Below are positions 1 to 5,617 of a stretch of 5,641 nt of DNA, in pieces (the stretch's first letter is position 1; the number at the start of each line of letters is the position of its first letter). Source of the DNA: an uncultured Chlamydiaceae bacterium (GTDB lineage: Bacteria > Chlamydiota > Chlamydiia > Chlamydiales > Parachlamydiaceae). The notes beneath the pieces are model-generated. The model was not told where the DNA came from. It did no database searches and saw nothing but the letters and a program-made list of their open reading frames with translations. Where the stretch lies: positions 1 to 5,641 of the forward strand of contig CAMFKA010000140.1 in assembly GCA_945957185.1 (NCBI GenBank), in the 5' to 3' direction. Made by a program: the position numbers and the translations under genes.

Positions 1-8
1 GATAACTT

Positions 9-43
9 AAGAGAAGCTGACAACCTCGTTGTCAGCTTCTCTT
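9..43. terminator. Strong hairpin, probable bidirectional terminator after the DoxX gene
   Basis: Bases 9-24 and 28-43 form a perfect 16-bp inverted repeat around a three-base loop (CTC), with the core arm GAGAAGCTGACAAC. It begins 14 nt past the stop codon of the minus-strand DoxX gene, where an intrinsic terminator is expected. The tract after the stem is short on both strands (TTTC on plus, TTAAGTT on minus), so it is not a textbook U-run. It may serve both the DoxX operon and a plus-strand gene ending left of the window. The structure is certain from sequence; the terminator role is inferred from position. Confidence 0.7.
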
Positions 44-56
44 TCAATAAATAAAA

Positions 57-524
57 CTACCCTTTTTTGCAGAAGAATCTTTGGAGAATGTAATCCAAAG
101 AGATCTGTCCTGCTCCGAAGCAAAATAAAATCAAGCTAGCGAAGAAGAATGGGAATGGAGGCGCAAGGTGGAATGCCACGTCTGTATGCGCTGTAAAAAT
201 TGCTGTCAGCATCACAACGATAATTGCTAACGAGAAAAAGCGAGTGGCAAAACCGGCCATCAAGCAGATTCCTGATACCAATTCAGTGTACGCAACAATG
301 TGTGCTGTAATTTCGGAAAAAGGGATGTTTAACGAATGAAAAAATGCAGAAGTCCCTGCGATATCCGCAAGTTTCAAACTTCCGCTCAAGAACAGCAAGT
401 ATCCCCAAAACAAACGAATAGCGAGCAATAGGAAAGGTTGTAAAAAATCTCCCAGGCAGTGCAGCGCATGACAGATAAAACAGGACGAATCGCAGTTGTT
501 GTGACTGCAGCTTGATGAACTCAT
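57..524 (-). CDS. DoxX-family integral membrane protein with Cys-rich N-terminus
   Basis: This 155-residue protein matches the DoxX family of small four-helix inner-membrane proteins. Hydrophobic segments lie near residues 29-49, 71-91, 94-113 and 122-138. Family-typical pieces include RLFWGYLLFLSGSLKL (37-52), the NIPF turn after helix 1 (66-69) and the conserved glutamate in ELVSGICLMAG (81-91). DoxX relatives have been linked to respiratory or thiol/redox functions, but the family has no single settled reaction. The start is supported by an AAAGGAG site 7 nt upstream, and the length is normal for the family. The first 23 residues are unusual: Cys 6, 11, 15, 18 and 23 with His 8, 19 and 22, resembling a metal- or thiol-binding segment; another Cys is at 152. 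It is the second gene of an operon with the GNAT gene, whose stop is 4 nt upstream. The family call is secure; the function is unknown. Confidence 0.88.
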   Translation of the reverse strand: MSSSSCSHNNCDSSCFICHALHCLGDFLQPFLLLAIRLFWGYLLFLSGSLKLADIAGTSAFFHSLNIPFSEITAHIVAYTELVSGICLMAGFATRFFSLAIIVVMLTAIFTAHTDVAFHLAPPFPFFFASLILFCFGAGQISLDYILQRFFCKKG

Positions 525-528
525 AATT

Positions 529-1380
529 CTACTCCTTTGGCGTTAAAAAAATCTTCAGCGACTCGTCAAGCTGGGAATCGGTGGAAGGCCAGACGTAAAA
601 ATTGAAGTCGCAAATTTTGAGAAAACCCATACGTTTAAACAGCAGAGCCCCTTGAGTAGCAGTATCCAAGACGATCATGCGGCAATTCATGTCGATAGCT
701 GTTTGGATCATTTCCGACACCAGTTCTTTCGCAACACCGGTGTGTCGGAACTCTTCAAGGACTCCAATATTGTAAATCGCTGCCACTTCCCCTTCGATGA
801 AAAGAGTGCAGCACCCTATCGTTTCCGACTGCAGTTTAGCGATAAAATGACGGAATGGACGGAGCGATGTGAGCCCCTTCTTTTCGAATAACTGCATATA
901 CTGCTGAATAACGCTGCTTGTCGTGGTGAATGTTTTCTCCAAGACGTGCCCCCAATCCGACAGCATTTCTGGGGTGCTGACGGGAAGCACGTGTATCGCT
1001 GATGGGAATGGGATGGGTCGGCAATACTCTTGTAAATTTAGCGCCATCCCCTGGATGGGACCGAGGAAGACGAAGCCTGAGCGCTCGAGTTTGGCTCCCA
1101 AATCCACAGGAAGAGTGCGGTGATCGAGACACCAACTAAACGGCAGCCCCTTGCTTTTATATTGCGAGATCGTATCGTGAATAAATTGGTCGCTTTTTTC
1201 TGGGGGAAACTGCGTGCGCAAGACACCGTTTAATAAGGGATGAGGGATTCCGGAAAAACTTAAACTGGAGTTTGCTGTTGTGTTGATTTCGACATTTAAG
1301 TGCGACCAGAACAGCAGAGTGTTCTCTTCGACCGCCTTAAGCGCTTCTACTTTGAATGTATCAGCTAGACTGTTTAACAT
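529..1380 (-). CDS. GNAT-family N-acetyltransferase, two-domain type
   Basis: This 283-residue soluble, presumably cytoplasmic protein has a GNAT fold in its C-terminal half. Residues ~198-222 carry the acetyl-CoA motif A region, a beta strand (AAIYNIGV) followed by the R-x-x-G-x-A-type loop RHTGVA (212-217). Residues 236-253 hold the following strand (IVLDT) and the typical LFKRMGF near the end of the fold (247-253). The N-terminal half (~40-120), with a LPFSWCLD segment, a PVDLGAKLERSGF helix (91-103) and GMALNL (111-116), resembles the degenerate first domain of tandem GNAT proteins and lacks an obvious acetyl-CoA loop. Such enzymes transfer an acetyl group from acetyl-CoA to an amine; the acceptor cannot be predicted here. 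The ATG is preceded by AAGAGGA at 7 nt spacing. It is the first gene of an operon with the DoxX gene. The superfamily is confident; the substrate is unknown. Confidence 0.88.
   Translation of the reverse strand: MLNSLADTFKVEALKAVEENTLLFWSHLNVEINTTANSSLSFSGIPHPLLNGVLRTQFPPEKSDQFIHDTISQYKSKGLPFSWCLDHRTLPVDLGAKLERSGFVFLGPIQGMALNLQEYCRPIPFPSAIHVLPVSTPEMLSDWGHVLEKTFTTTSSVIQQYMQLFEKKGLTSLRPFRHFIAKLQSETIGCCTLFIEGEVAAIYNIGVLEEFRHTGVAKELVSEMIQTAIDMNCRMIVLDTATQGALLFKRMGFLKICDFNFYVWPSTDSQLDESLKIFLTPKE
532..538 (-). promoter_or_regulatory. Ribosome binding site of the DoxX gene
   Basis: Reads AAAGGAG on the minus strand, 7 nt before the ATG at 524. It lies inside the last codons of the upstream GNAT gene, so ribosomes finishing that gene end at the entry site for the next one. 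This fits translational coupling and fixes the DoxX start. Confidence 0.75.
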
Positions 1381-1387
1381 CTTTTTT

Positions 1388-1394
1388 TCCTCTT
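1388..1394 (-). promoter_or_regulatory. Ribosome binding site of the GNAT gene
   Basis: Reads AAGAGGA on the minus strand, 7 nt upstream of the ATG at 1380. It supports that start as the true one. Confidence 0.7.
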
Positions 1395-1463
1395 ACTTTT
1401 CGTATAATAAAAATTTGATTTTTTACGCTACCCATTTTATTCAATTTGTAGTACACTAGGCTT
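1395..1463. promoter_or_regulatory. Divergent intergenic promoter region (GNAT-doxX / DUF2937-DUF2878)
   Basis: This AT-rich stretch separates two divergent units and should hold both promoters. On the plus strand a perfect TATAAT lies at 1403-1408 and a TACACT at 1452-1457; on the minus strand TTATTATAC (1402-1410) could be a -10 for the GNAT gene. None has a good -35 at 16-18 bp, so the exact promoters are unresolved. If TACACT is used, transcription would start at or next to the DUF2937 ATG. No clear operator palindrome was seen. Confidence 0.4.
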
Positions 1464-2012
1464 ATGATTCGATTTATTTCAGGAATGATAGATAGATGTA
1501 TTGGGGTTGCAGGGGCGTTGTTGCTTTCGCAGGCTCCGATGTATCTGCATCAATACATACAAAATCTTTCCGGGCACGTTTCCGAGCTGAAATTCCAGAT
1601 CGCTACGCTAAGAGATGCGTCGAAAGGCTCCGGAAAGACCCTTGCGGAATATATCGGTAAATTTTCCGGCAGTCCCGACCCTGATTTCTCTGCGCAAGGG
1701 CGTTGGATGGCAGATTTGTTAGACCGCTACTCCGATATGAGCACATCGTTAATCACGCTGCAGGATGCTTCGGTATGGTCTAGACCTATCCTTTTTCTGC
1801 GTCACTGCTACCTTGATGTTGCAGAGCAAACGCTTGCCAAATTCACTCCGGGGCTCCCCTTCTCGCTTGAAGGTCTTGCGTATGCCGCTCTAGGGATGTT
1901 TCTGTTTTCCGCGCTATTTTGGCTGTTTAAATCTTCGATAAGGCACCTCTATGACACTCTTCGAAAGGCTTTTAGGAATGAAACGCCTAATAGCCGGACG
2001 CCTATTCAATAG
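1464..2012 (+). CDS. DUF2937 family membrane protein
   Basis: This 182-residue protein fits the DUF2937 family of uncharacterised bacterial membrane proteins. One hydrophobic segment lies at the N-terminus (~4-22) and a second at ~134-156, with a region of about 110 residues between them, probably periplasmic. Family-like signatures are the QAP (23-25), HQYIQNLSGHVSEL stretch (29-42) and the PDPDF segment (71-75). The basic tail after helix 2 (RKAFRNETPNSR) is probably cytoplasmic. The ribosome site is weak: only AGG three bases before the ATG. An internal ATG at residue 8 (1485) has AGGA immediately before it and is an alternative start that would shorten the first helix. The gene overlaps the next gene, a DUF2878 protein, suggesting a coupled pair. 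No function is known for this family. Confidence 0.82.
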   Translation: MIRFISGMIDRCIGVAGALLLSQAPMYLHQYIQNLSGHVSELKFQIATLRDASKGSGKTLAEYIGKFSGSPDPDFSAQGRWMADLLDRYSDMSTSLITLQDASVWSRPILFLRHCYLDVAEQTLAKFTPGLPFSLEGLAYAALGMFLFSALFWLFKSSIRHLYDTLRKAFRNETPNSRTPIQ

Positions 2013-2523
2013 CGCGCTATTTTATTTGGCGTGGATCGTCTGCATCCACCAAGCGACAGGCCCTCGCCCTTACACAGGACCGCTCGTTATCGCCGTTCTC
2101 CTCATCATCCATTTTTACTACACCAAAGAACGTCTTCTGGAAGCCATTCTAATTCCTGCTATCGCGCTTTTTGGAACGATATGGGACTCCCTTTACATCC
2201 ATCTCGGTTGGATCGATTATGTAGGCGGTTACGAAAACTTTCCCGGAGTGATTCCGTTGTGGATGACAAGCCTATGGGCATTCTACGCCACAACAATCAA
2301 TCATTCGCTTGCATGGGTGTACCGCAAGTTTTGGTTTATGGCTATCTTGGGAGGGCTTGGAGCTGCCGTCAGCTACGCCGTCGCATTTAAACTCGGCGCC
2401 GCAATACTGCATGTGTCGCAACCATTTATGTTAACCGTCATCGGTTGTGTCTGGGCGCTGGTATTCCCCTTTTCGTTCTATTTAAACGATTGGCTAAAAA
2501 AGAAGTTGCGCTCAACGGGTTAA
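1978..2523 (+). CDS. DUF2878 family multi-pass membrane protein
   Basis: This 181-residue, strongly hydrophobic protein fits the uncharacterised DUF2878 family. It has roughly five to six membrane helices. Recognisable positions are N11 and W19 in the first helix, H45 with a following KE (50-51), GTIWDS (66-71) and the IPLWMTSLWAFYATT segment (92-106), then a GGLGAAVSYAVAFKLGA helix (125-141). The start at 1978 is preferred because it places the first conserved helix near the N-terminus, has AAAGG 9 nt upstream, and limits overlap with the DUF2937 gene to 35 nt. An ATG at 1951 with TAAGG at 7 nt spacing would add nine residues and lengthen the overlap to 62 nt, so it remains possible. The last 12 nt overlap the convergent minus-strand gene. 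The role is unknown; pairing with DUF2937 suggests a shared membrane function. Confidence 0.82.
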   Translation: MKRLIAGRLFNSALFYLAWIVCIHQATGPRPYTGPLVIAVLLIIHFYYTKERLLEAILIPAIALFGTIWDSLYIHLGWIDYVGGYENFPGVIPLWMTSLWAFYATTINHSLAWVYRKFWFMAILGGLGAAVSYAVAFKLGAAILHVSQPFMLTVIGCVWALVFPFSFYLNDWLKKKLRSTG

Positions 2524-3300
2524 TTGAATCCAGTAATCCAACATATCCCCTCTCAAATATTTCTCCATCCTACGATAGTGAATCGGCCACAGTCCGCACA
2601 GTTCTGTATCTAAAAATGTGAGCTTTCCGTCTATGGAAAAAGGGATATTGAAAGCGTAGGCGCAGTCGGGTAAGCCCACTGTCGACAGCACCAAGTAGAC
2701 GGCATTAAGTTGAGCTTTTTTGATTTTCTTTTTCCATTTGTCCAGGGATCGACCCGTTTCAAGAGGACACATGTCTTCCGCCACCAAAATAAAGTGTTGT
2801 GGGTTGGCACCGCTATCGGAGACCGATGGAATTGGATAGACCCATTTTTTGGGGCACTTTAATAGTTTCCCTAGATTGTATTGTTCGATGCATTGGTTAA
2901 CAGCGATGGCACCGATGATGCGTTCCTTAAACTTCTGCACCGGATCTATCCCTTCCGTACCATCCAAGTAAAACTTAACAACATACCCTAAAATACTCAT
3001 GTGTGTTGTCACGATAACTTTTGTGTATTCGCGCGGTTTAGCTTCAAAAAATCCGGCTCTTATGACTGCTTTGGCGCTTCTAGTCACCGAACGCCCTTTG
3101 AAAATTTTATCTAGCTTCGGTTTGATGGGGTGGTTTTCCGGAAGAAAATAGGGAGCTAAAGTTTCCCAATCAGCGAGAGGGACATCGTTAGGGCGCTCGT
3201 AAGCAAAGCCCCATTGAATAAATCCAAAACAAATTAACAATATAGTGCAAATTTTTGTCACGAGGGCCCTCACATCTATTTTATGGCTTTTGTTAACCAT
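2512..3300 (-). CDS. Exported protein with kinase-like C-terminal half
   Basis: I do not recognise this as a named family. From the ATG at 3300 it has 262 residues, with a signal peptide or N-terminal anchor (~1-33: basic n-region, core ICTILLICFGF, possible cleavage after GFA). The rest is soluble, so it is probably periplasmic or secreted. The C-terminal region resembles a protein-kinase/aminoglycoside-kinase core: VVKFYLD (107-113) as the lysine strand, a helix with E126 or E139, FILVAEDM (170-177) as a hinge, then D212-x5-N218 and FLDTE (229-233), with N218 to D231 spaced 13 as in canonical kinases. There is no glycine-rich loop or HRD motif. The function is inferred from spacing only. 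The start is uncertain: no ribosome site precedes the ATG, whereas an in-frame GTG at 3261 has GAGG at 6 nt and gives a shorter signal peptide. It is the third gene of the antiporter operon and converges on the DUF2878 gene. Confidence 0.8.
   Translation of the reverse strand: MVNKSHKIDVRALVTKICTILLICFGFIQWGFAYERPNDVPLADWETLAPYFLPENHPIKPKLDKIFKGRSVTRSAKAVIRAGFFEAKPREYTKVIVTTHMSILGYVVKFYLDGTEGIDPVQKFKERIIGAIAVNQCIEQYNLGKLLKCPKKWVYPIPSVSDSGANPQHFILVAEDMCPLETGRSLDKWKKKIKKAQLNAVYLVLSTVGLPDCAYAFNIPFSIDGKLTFLDTELCGLWPIHYRRMEKYLRGDMLDYWIQLTR
3268..3271 (-). promoter_or_regulatory. Possible ribosome binding site for an alternative GTG start
   Basis: Reads GAGG on the minus strand, 6 nt before an in-frame GTG at 3261. 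Starting there, the exported protein would be 249 residues with the compact signal peptide MTKICTILLICFGFIQWGFA, and would lie 14 nt after the stop of the small membrane gene instead of overlapping it. The ATG at 3300 has no such site, so this site decides the start if it is used. Confidence 0.4.
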
Positions 3301-3464
3301 CGCATGATCACGTAGGAAGCCCAAACCAGAGCTGCTAAAATTGCAGCCGCACTCATGCTGCCAAGCCACTCTCCGGTATCTCTTATAAAGATAATCGACC
3401 CTGCAATCCATACGGCGATAGCGATAACGAAACCAGGATAGTCAAAAATATCGTTTTTTGTCAT
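3276..3464 (-). CDS. Small two-helix membrane protein (62 residues), hypothetical
   Basis: This short protein has two predicted membrane helices (~11-27 and ~37-56) joined by a short polar loop (RDTGEWLG), with a basic C-terminus (MRWLTKAIK). It belongs to no family I recognise. The evidence that it is real is strong for its size: its ATG overlaps the TGA of the antiporter gene in an ATGA junction, GGAG lies 5 nt upstream, and the composition is clearly membrane-like. It is the middle gene of a three-gene minus-strand operon. A small helix-hairpin protein coupled to a transporter may be an accessory or stabilising subunit, but that is inferred from position alone. The downstream ATG of the kinase-like gene lies within its last codons. 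Confidence 0.72.
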   Translation of the reverse strand: MTKNDIFDYPGFVIAIAVWIAGSIIFIRDTGEWLGSMSAAAILAALVWASYVIMRWLTKAIK

Positions 3465-5506
3465 ACATTCTCCGTGGAGAGGGGGAATTTTCCTGTAAGA
3501 ACTGCCTCTCCCCTATTTACAGGCAGTTCTGATTTAAAAAGATTTGACGCCCTCGTCAAATGATTGTGATCCCCCACAAGAATCACAGCGTCCCCCTCTT
3601 CCAATTCCGTGTCGGCATTGAAGTCGGTCAAAGTAGCACCTTTCCGTTTGATTGCAACAATCGACACACCGTAATCTTTTCTGAGATTGCTTTGCTGGAT
3701 CGTTTTTCCGATGAGGGACGATCCCGCCGAAATAACAAAGGTGTTCACTCCGACATCGTGAAGGGTCATTTTTAGATCGTCTAAGCTGGAAGGGTGTTTA
3801 TACAGCAATTGAAACATCTCGTACCCTTCGGCACGTATTTCGGAAGCGATAGCGACCATTTTTTCGTCAGGAACTTTAAAGTTGTGCAGCACCCTCGTAA
3901 ACACCTCGACGCTCGAACCGAACTCATCGGGGATCACTTCGTCGGCTCCCAGCGAAAACAACGTTTTCATGTCTTTCATGTAGCGCGTCCTCACGACCAC
4001 ATGCGCGGCAGGGTTCATCTTTCGCACGAGTTCCGTGATTCTGTATGCGGCAGTGGGATCGTTGATCGCGATAGCAATGCTTTTTGCTGTTTCAACATGC
4101 AAGTGGTGTAAGACGGAGTGGTGAGTAGCATCTCCAAAGTGTATGGGCTCCCCTCTCTCCCTCTCCATTTTCACCGTCTCGGGGTTCATCTCCAAAATGA
4201 GATAAGGGATATCGGCCTGTTTTGCTGACCGCGCCAAATTCCTTCCGGTGAGTCCATAGCCAATAATGATTAAGTGATCGCTATAGTGGTGCTCCGGCGA
4301 GTGCTCTTTGTTGGCATTAGAATGGAACTCGGAGAGTATTGGTAAATCGGAAATAAATTTCCCTATCGATGGCGCCCAAGAAATCAATGTGGGCGTTAAC
4401 GCCATTGTCAGAAGAGAAATTGCTAAAAATAGTTGGTAGCCGTACTCGGAAGCCAAGCCAACCTCTGCTCCCGACTTGATCAGAACAAAAGAGAACTCCC
4501 CAATCTGAGCCAAAGCCAAACCGGCGATGACGGCGGTGCGGATAGGAAGCCCAAGGATCAAGGTGGCAGCTCCGGCGATGGAGCCTTTTAGCAAAATCAC
4601 TCCTAGCGCCATAAGAAGGATTGTAAACGGCTGTCCAAAGAAGAAGGTGATATCTAAAAGCATCCCGATGGAGACAAAAAAGAAGCTGGTGAAGATATCT
4701 TGGAAAGGGAGGATGTCGCCGACAGCCTCATTGCGGTATTCGGAATCGGAAACAATAAGCCCAGCGAGGAAGGCTCCTAAAGAAAGCGACAGACCCACCA
4801 TCGACGCCAACCATGCCGTGGAGAAGCAGATTGCCAGAACGGAAAGGAGAAATAACTCGCGGCTTCGTGTTTTTGCGATGGCGTAGAGGAGGCGTGGCAC
4901 TAATTTTAGCGCGGCGAAGACAACGACGACAAGGATGCCGATCCCCTTTAGCATCGCCCAAAAGAAATCGATGTCTAGCGATGTTGCTGATTCCCCTAAT
5001 AGTGGTGTCGCCAGCATCATCGGGATGGCGACGATATCTTGGAAAATGAGGATCCCGACAATTGCTCGGGCGTGTGGCGAGTTCGACTCCCCTTTCTGAT
5101 CTAGGGCTCTCAAAACAATCGCCGTGCTGCTGAGAGAAAGGAGGCAACCGAGGAAAATGGACTCTCCGGGGCCTCTATCCAAAAATTGTCCGATGAGATA
5201 ACCGCAGAAGGCGGTGACGAAGACCTGGATGGCGCCTCCGACAAAAAAGAATTTGCGGTATTCAATAATTTTTTTGAATGAGAACTCCATCCCTACCGCG
5301 AATAGGAGGAGAACAATCCCGATGGATGCCATATTGCTCACGTCTTCGACGTGGCTTACAACTCCTAGACCGTGAGGTCCTGCCAGGACTCCGGTGATAA
5401 GGAAGCCTACGATTGTGGGTAATTTGATGCGGTGGCAAAGCAAAATAACAATGATGGAGAGCGCGAAAATTGCGACAACATCATTGAGAAGCGGGATGGT
5501 TTCCAT
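3461..5506 (-). CDS. CPA2-family cation/proton antiporter with RCK domain (KefB-like)
   Basis: This 681-residue inner-membrane protein is a monovalent cation (K+ or Na+)/H+ antiporter of the CPA2 type. Residues ~5-380 form the multi-helix exchanger, with LPTIVGFLITGVLAGP (29-44), LSLSSTAIVL (123-132) and the ion-site motif FQDIVAIP (155-162), a Gln-Asp pair rather than Asp-Asp. After a His-containing linker (~395-411), an RCK/TrkA-N domain (~411-530) carries the nucleotide-binding GYGLTG (416-421), an acidic residue after strand 2 (E439, suggesting NAD(H)) and GDAT (458-461). A TrkA-C module follows at ~568-655. The layout matches KefB/KefC/YbaL-type proteins, which control K+ and pH balance. 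The ATG has AAAAAGGA 6 nt upstream. The segment matching the E. coli KefC inhibitory loop (258-268) lacks two acidic residues, and no KefF/KefG-type gene is adjacent, so glutathione gating is doubtful. It is the first gene of a three-gene operon. Ion specificity cannot be fixed. Confidence 0.93.
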   Translation of the reverse strand: METIPLLNDVVAIFALSIIVILLCHRIKLPTIVGFLITGVLAGPHGLGVVSHVEDVSNMASIGIVLLLFAVGMEFSFKKIIEYRKFFFVGGAIQVFVTAFCGYLIGQFLDRGPGESIFLGCLLSLSSTAIVLRALDQKGESNSPHARAIVGILIFQDIVAIPMMLATPLLGESATSLDIDFFWAMLKGIGILVVVVFAALKLVPRLLYAIAKTRSRELFLLSVLAICFSTAWLASMVGLSLSLGAFLAGLIVSDSEYRNEAVGDILPFQDIFTSFFFVSIGMLLDITFFFGQPFTILLMALGVILLKGSIAGAATLILGLPIRTAVIAGLALAQIGEFSFVLIKSGAEVGLASEYGYQLFLAISLLTMALTPTLISWAPSIGKFISDLPILSEFHSNANKEHSPEHHYSDHLIIIGYGLTGRNLARSAKQADIPYLILEMNPETVKMERERGEPIHFGDATHHSVLHHLHVETAKSIAIAINDPTAAYRITELVRKMNPAAHVVVRTRYMKDMKTLFSLGADEVIPDEFGSSVEVFTRVLHNFKVPDEKMVAIASEIRAEGYEMFQLLYKHPSSLDDLKMTLHDVGVNTFVISAGSSLIGKTIQQSNLRKDYGVSIVAIKRKGATLTDFNADTELEEGDAVILVGDHNHLTRASNLFKSELPVNRGEAVLTGKFPLSTENV
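3470..3473 (-). promoter_or_regulatory. Ribosome binding site of the small membrane gene, inside the antiporter gene
   Basis: Reads GGAG on the minus strand, 5 nt before the ATG at 3464, within the last codons of the antiporter gene. It sits in a near-palindrome (TCTCCACGGAGA, 3469-3480) that could fold into a small hairpin and hide the site until ribosomes translate through. This fits coupling with the antiporter. Confidence 0.6.
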
Positions 5507-5512
5507 GCGTGT

Positions 5513-5520
5513 TCCTTTTT
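5513..5520 (-). promoter_or_regulatory. Ribosome binding site of the antiporter gene
   Basis: Reads AAAAAGGA on the minus strand, 6 nt before the ATG at 5506. The following protein begins with the typical KefB-like first helix, so the start is well supported. Confidence 0.75.
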
Positions 5521-5617
5521 AGAAGGTGCGTAATTCAAATAATCTTTTACTTCCACGCTCAATAAATGTACATGGAAAATGCCGCGCAGTAACTTTCCCC
5601 TGCCCTTGCCCCTGCCC
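5521..5617 (-). promoter_or_regulatory. Upstream region of the antiporter operon
   Basis: This 97-nt stretch holds no credible gene and should contain the operon promoter. On the minus strand, TGTACA followed 17 nt later by TAAAAG is the best pair I see, but it is weak. A small palindrome (ATGTACAT, 5566-5573) overlaps it. The region is cut off by the adapter, so the promoter may be incomplete. Confidence 0.3.
5597..5617. repeat. C-rich hexamer repeat with G-quadruplex pattern on the minus strand
   Basis: About three tandem copies of TGCCCY give four C-runs (5597-5600, 5603-5605, 5609-5612, 5615-5617) separated by 2-3 bases. The minus strand therefore has four G-runs of three or more with short loops, which meets the usual G-quadruplex pattern. 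It abuts the sequencing adapter, so a read-end error is possible. Confidence 0.6.

Noticed and set aside
1..8. Possible tail of a plus-strand gene at the left edge
   Set aside because: TAA triplets occur at 3-5 and 8-10, but too few bases are present to show coding sequence.
836..1226. Open frames inside the GNAT gene on both strands
   Set aside because: Their translations are rich in Arg, Ser and Pro with no domain, and they lie wholly within a well-supported gene. They are shadow frames.
2031..2390. Plus-strand frame of 119 codons inside the DUF2878 gene
   Set aside because: Arg/Ser/His-rich shifted-frame product lying within the membrane-protein gene, with no own context.
3301..3411. N-terminal extension of the exported protein to an ATG at 3411
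   Set aside because: The extra 37 codons lie entirely within the small membrane gene in another frame, look nothing like protein before a signal peptide, and would put the signal peptide in the interior.
4527..5147. Open frames of up to 139 codons inside the antiporter gene
   Set aside because: They overlap the strongly supported antiporter, have Arg/Pro-rich composition typical of shifted frames and show no recognisable family.
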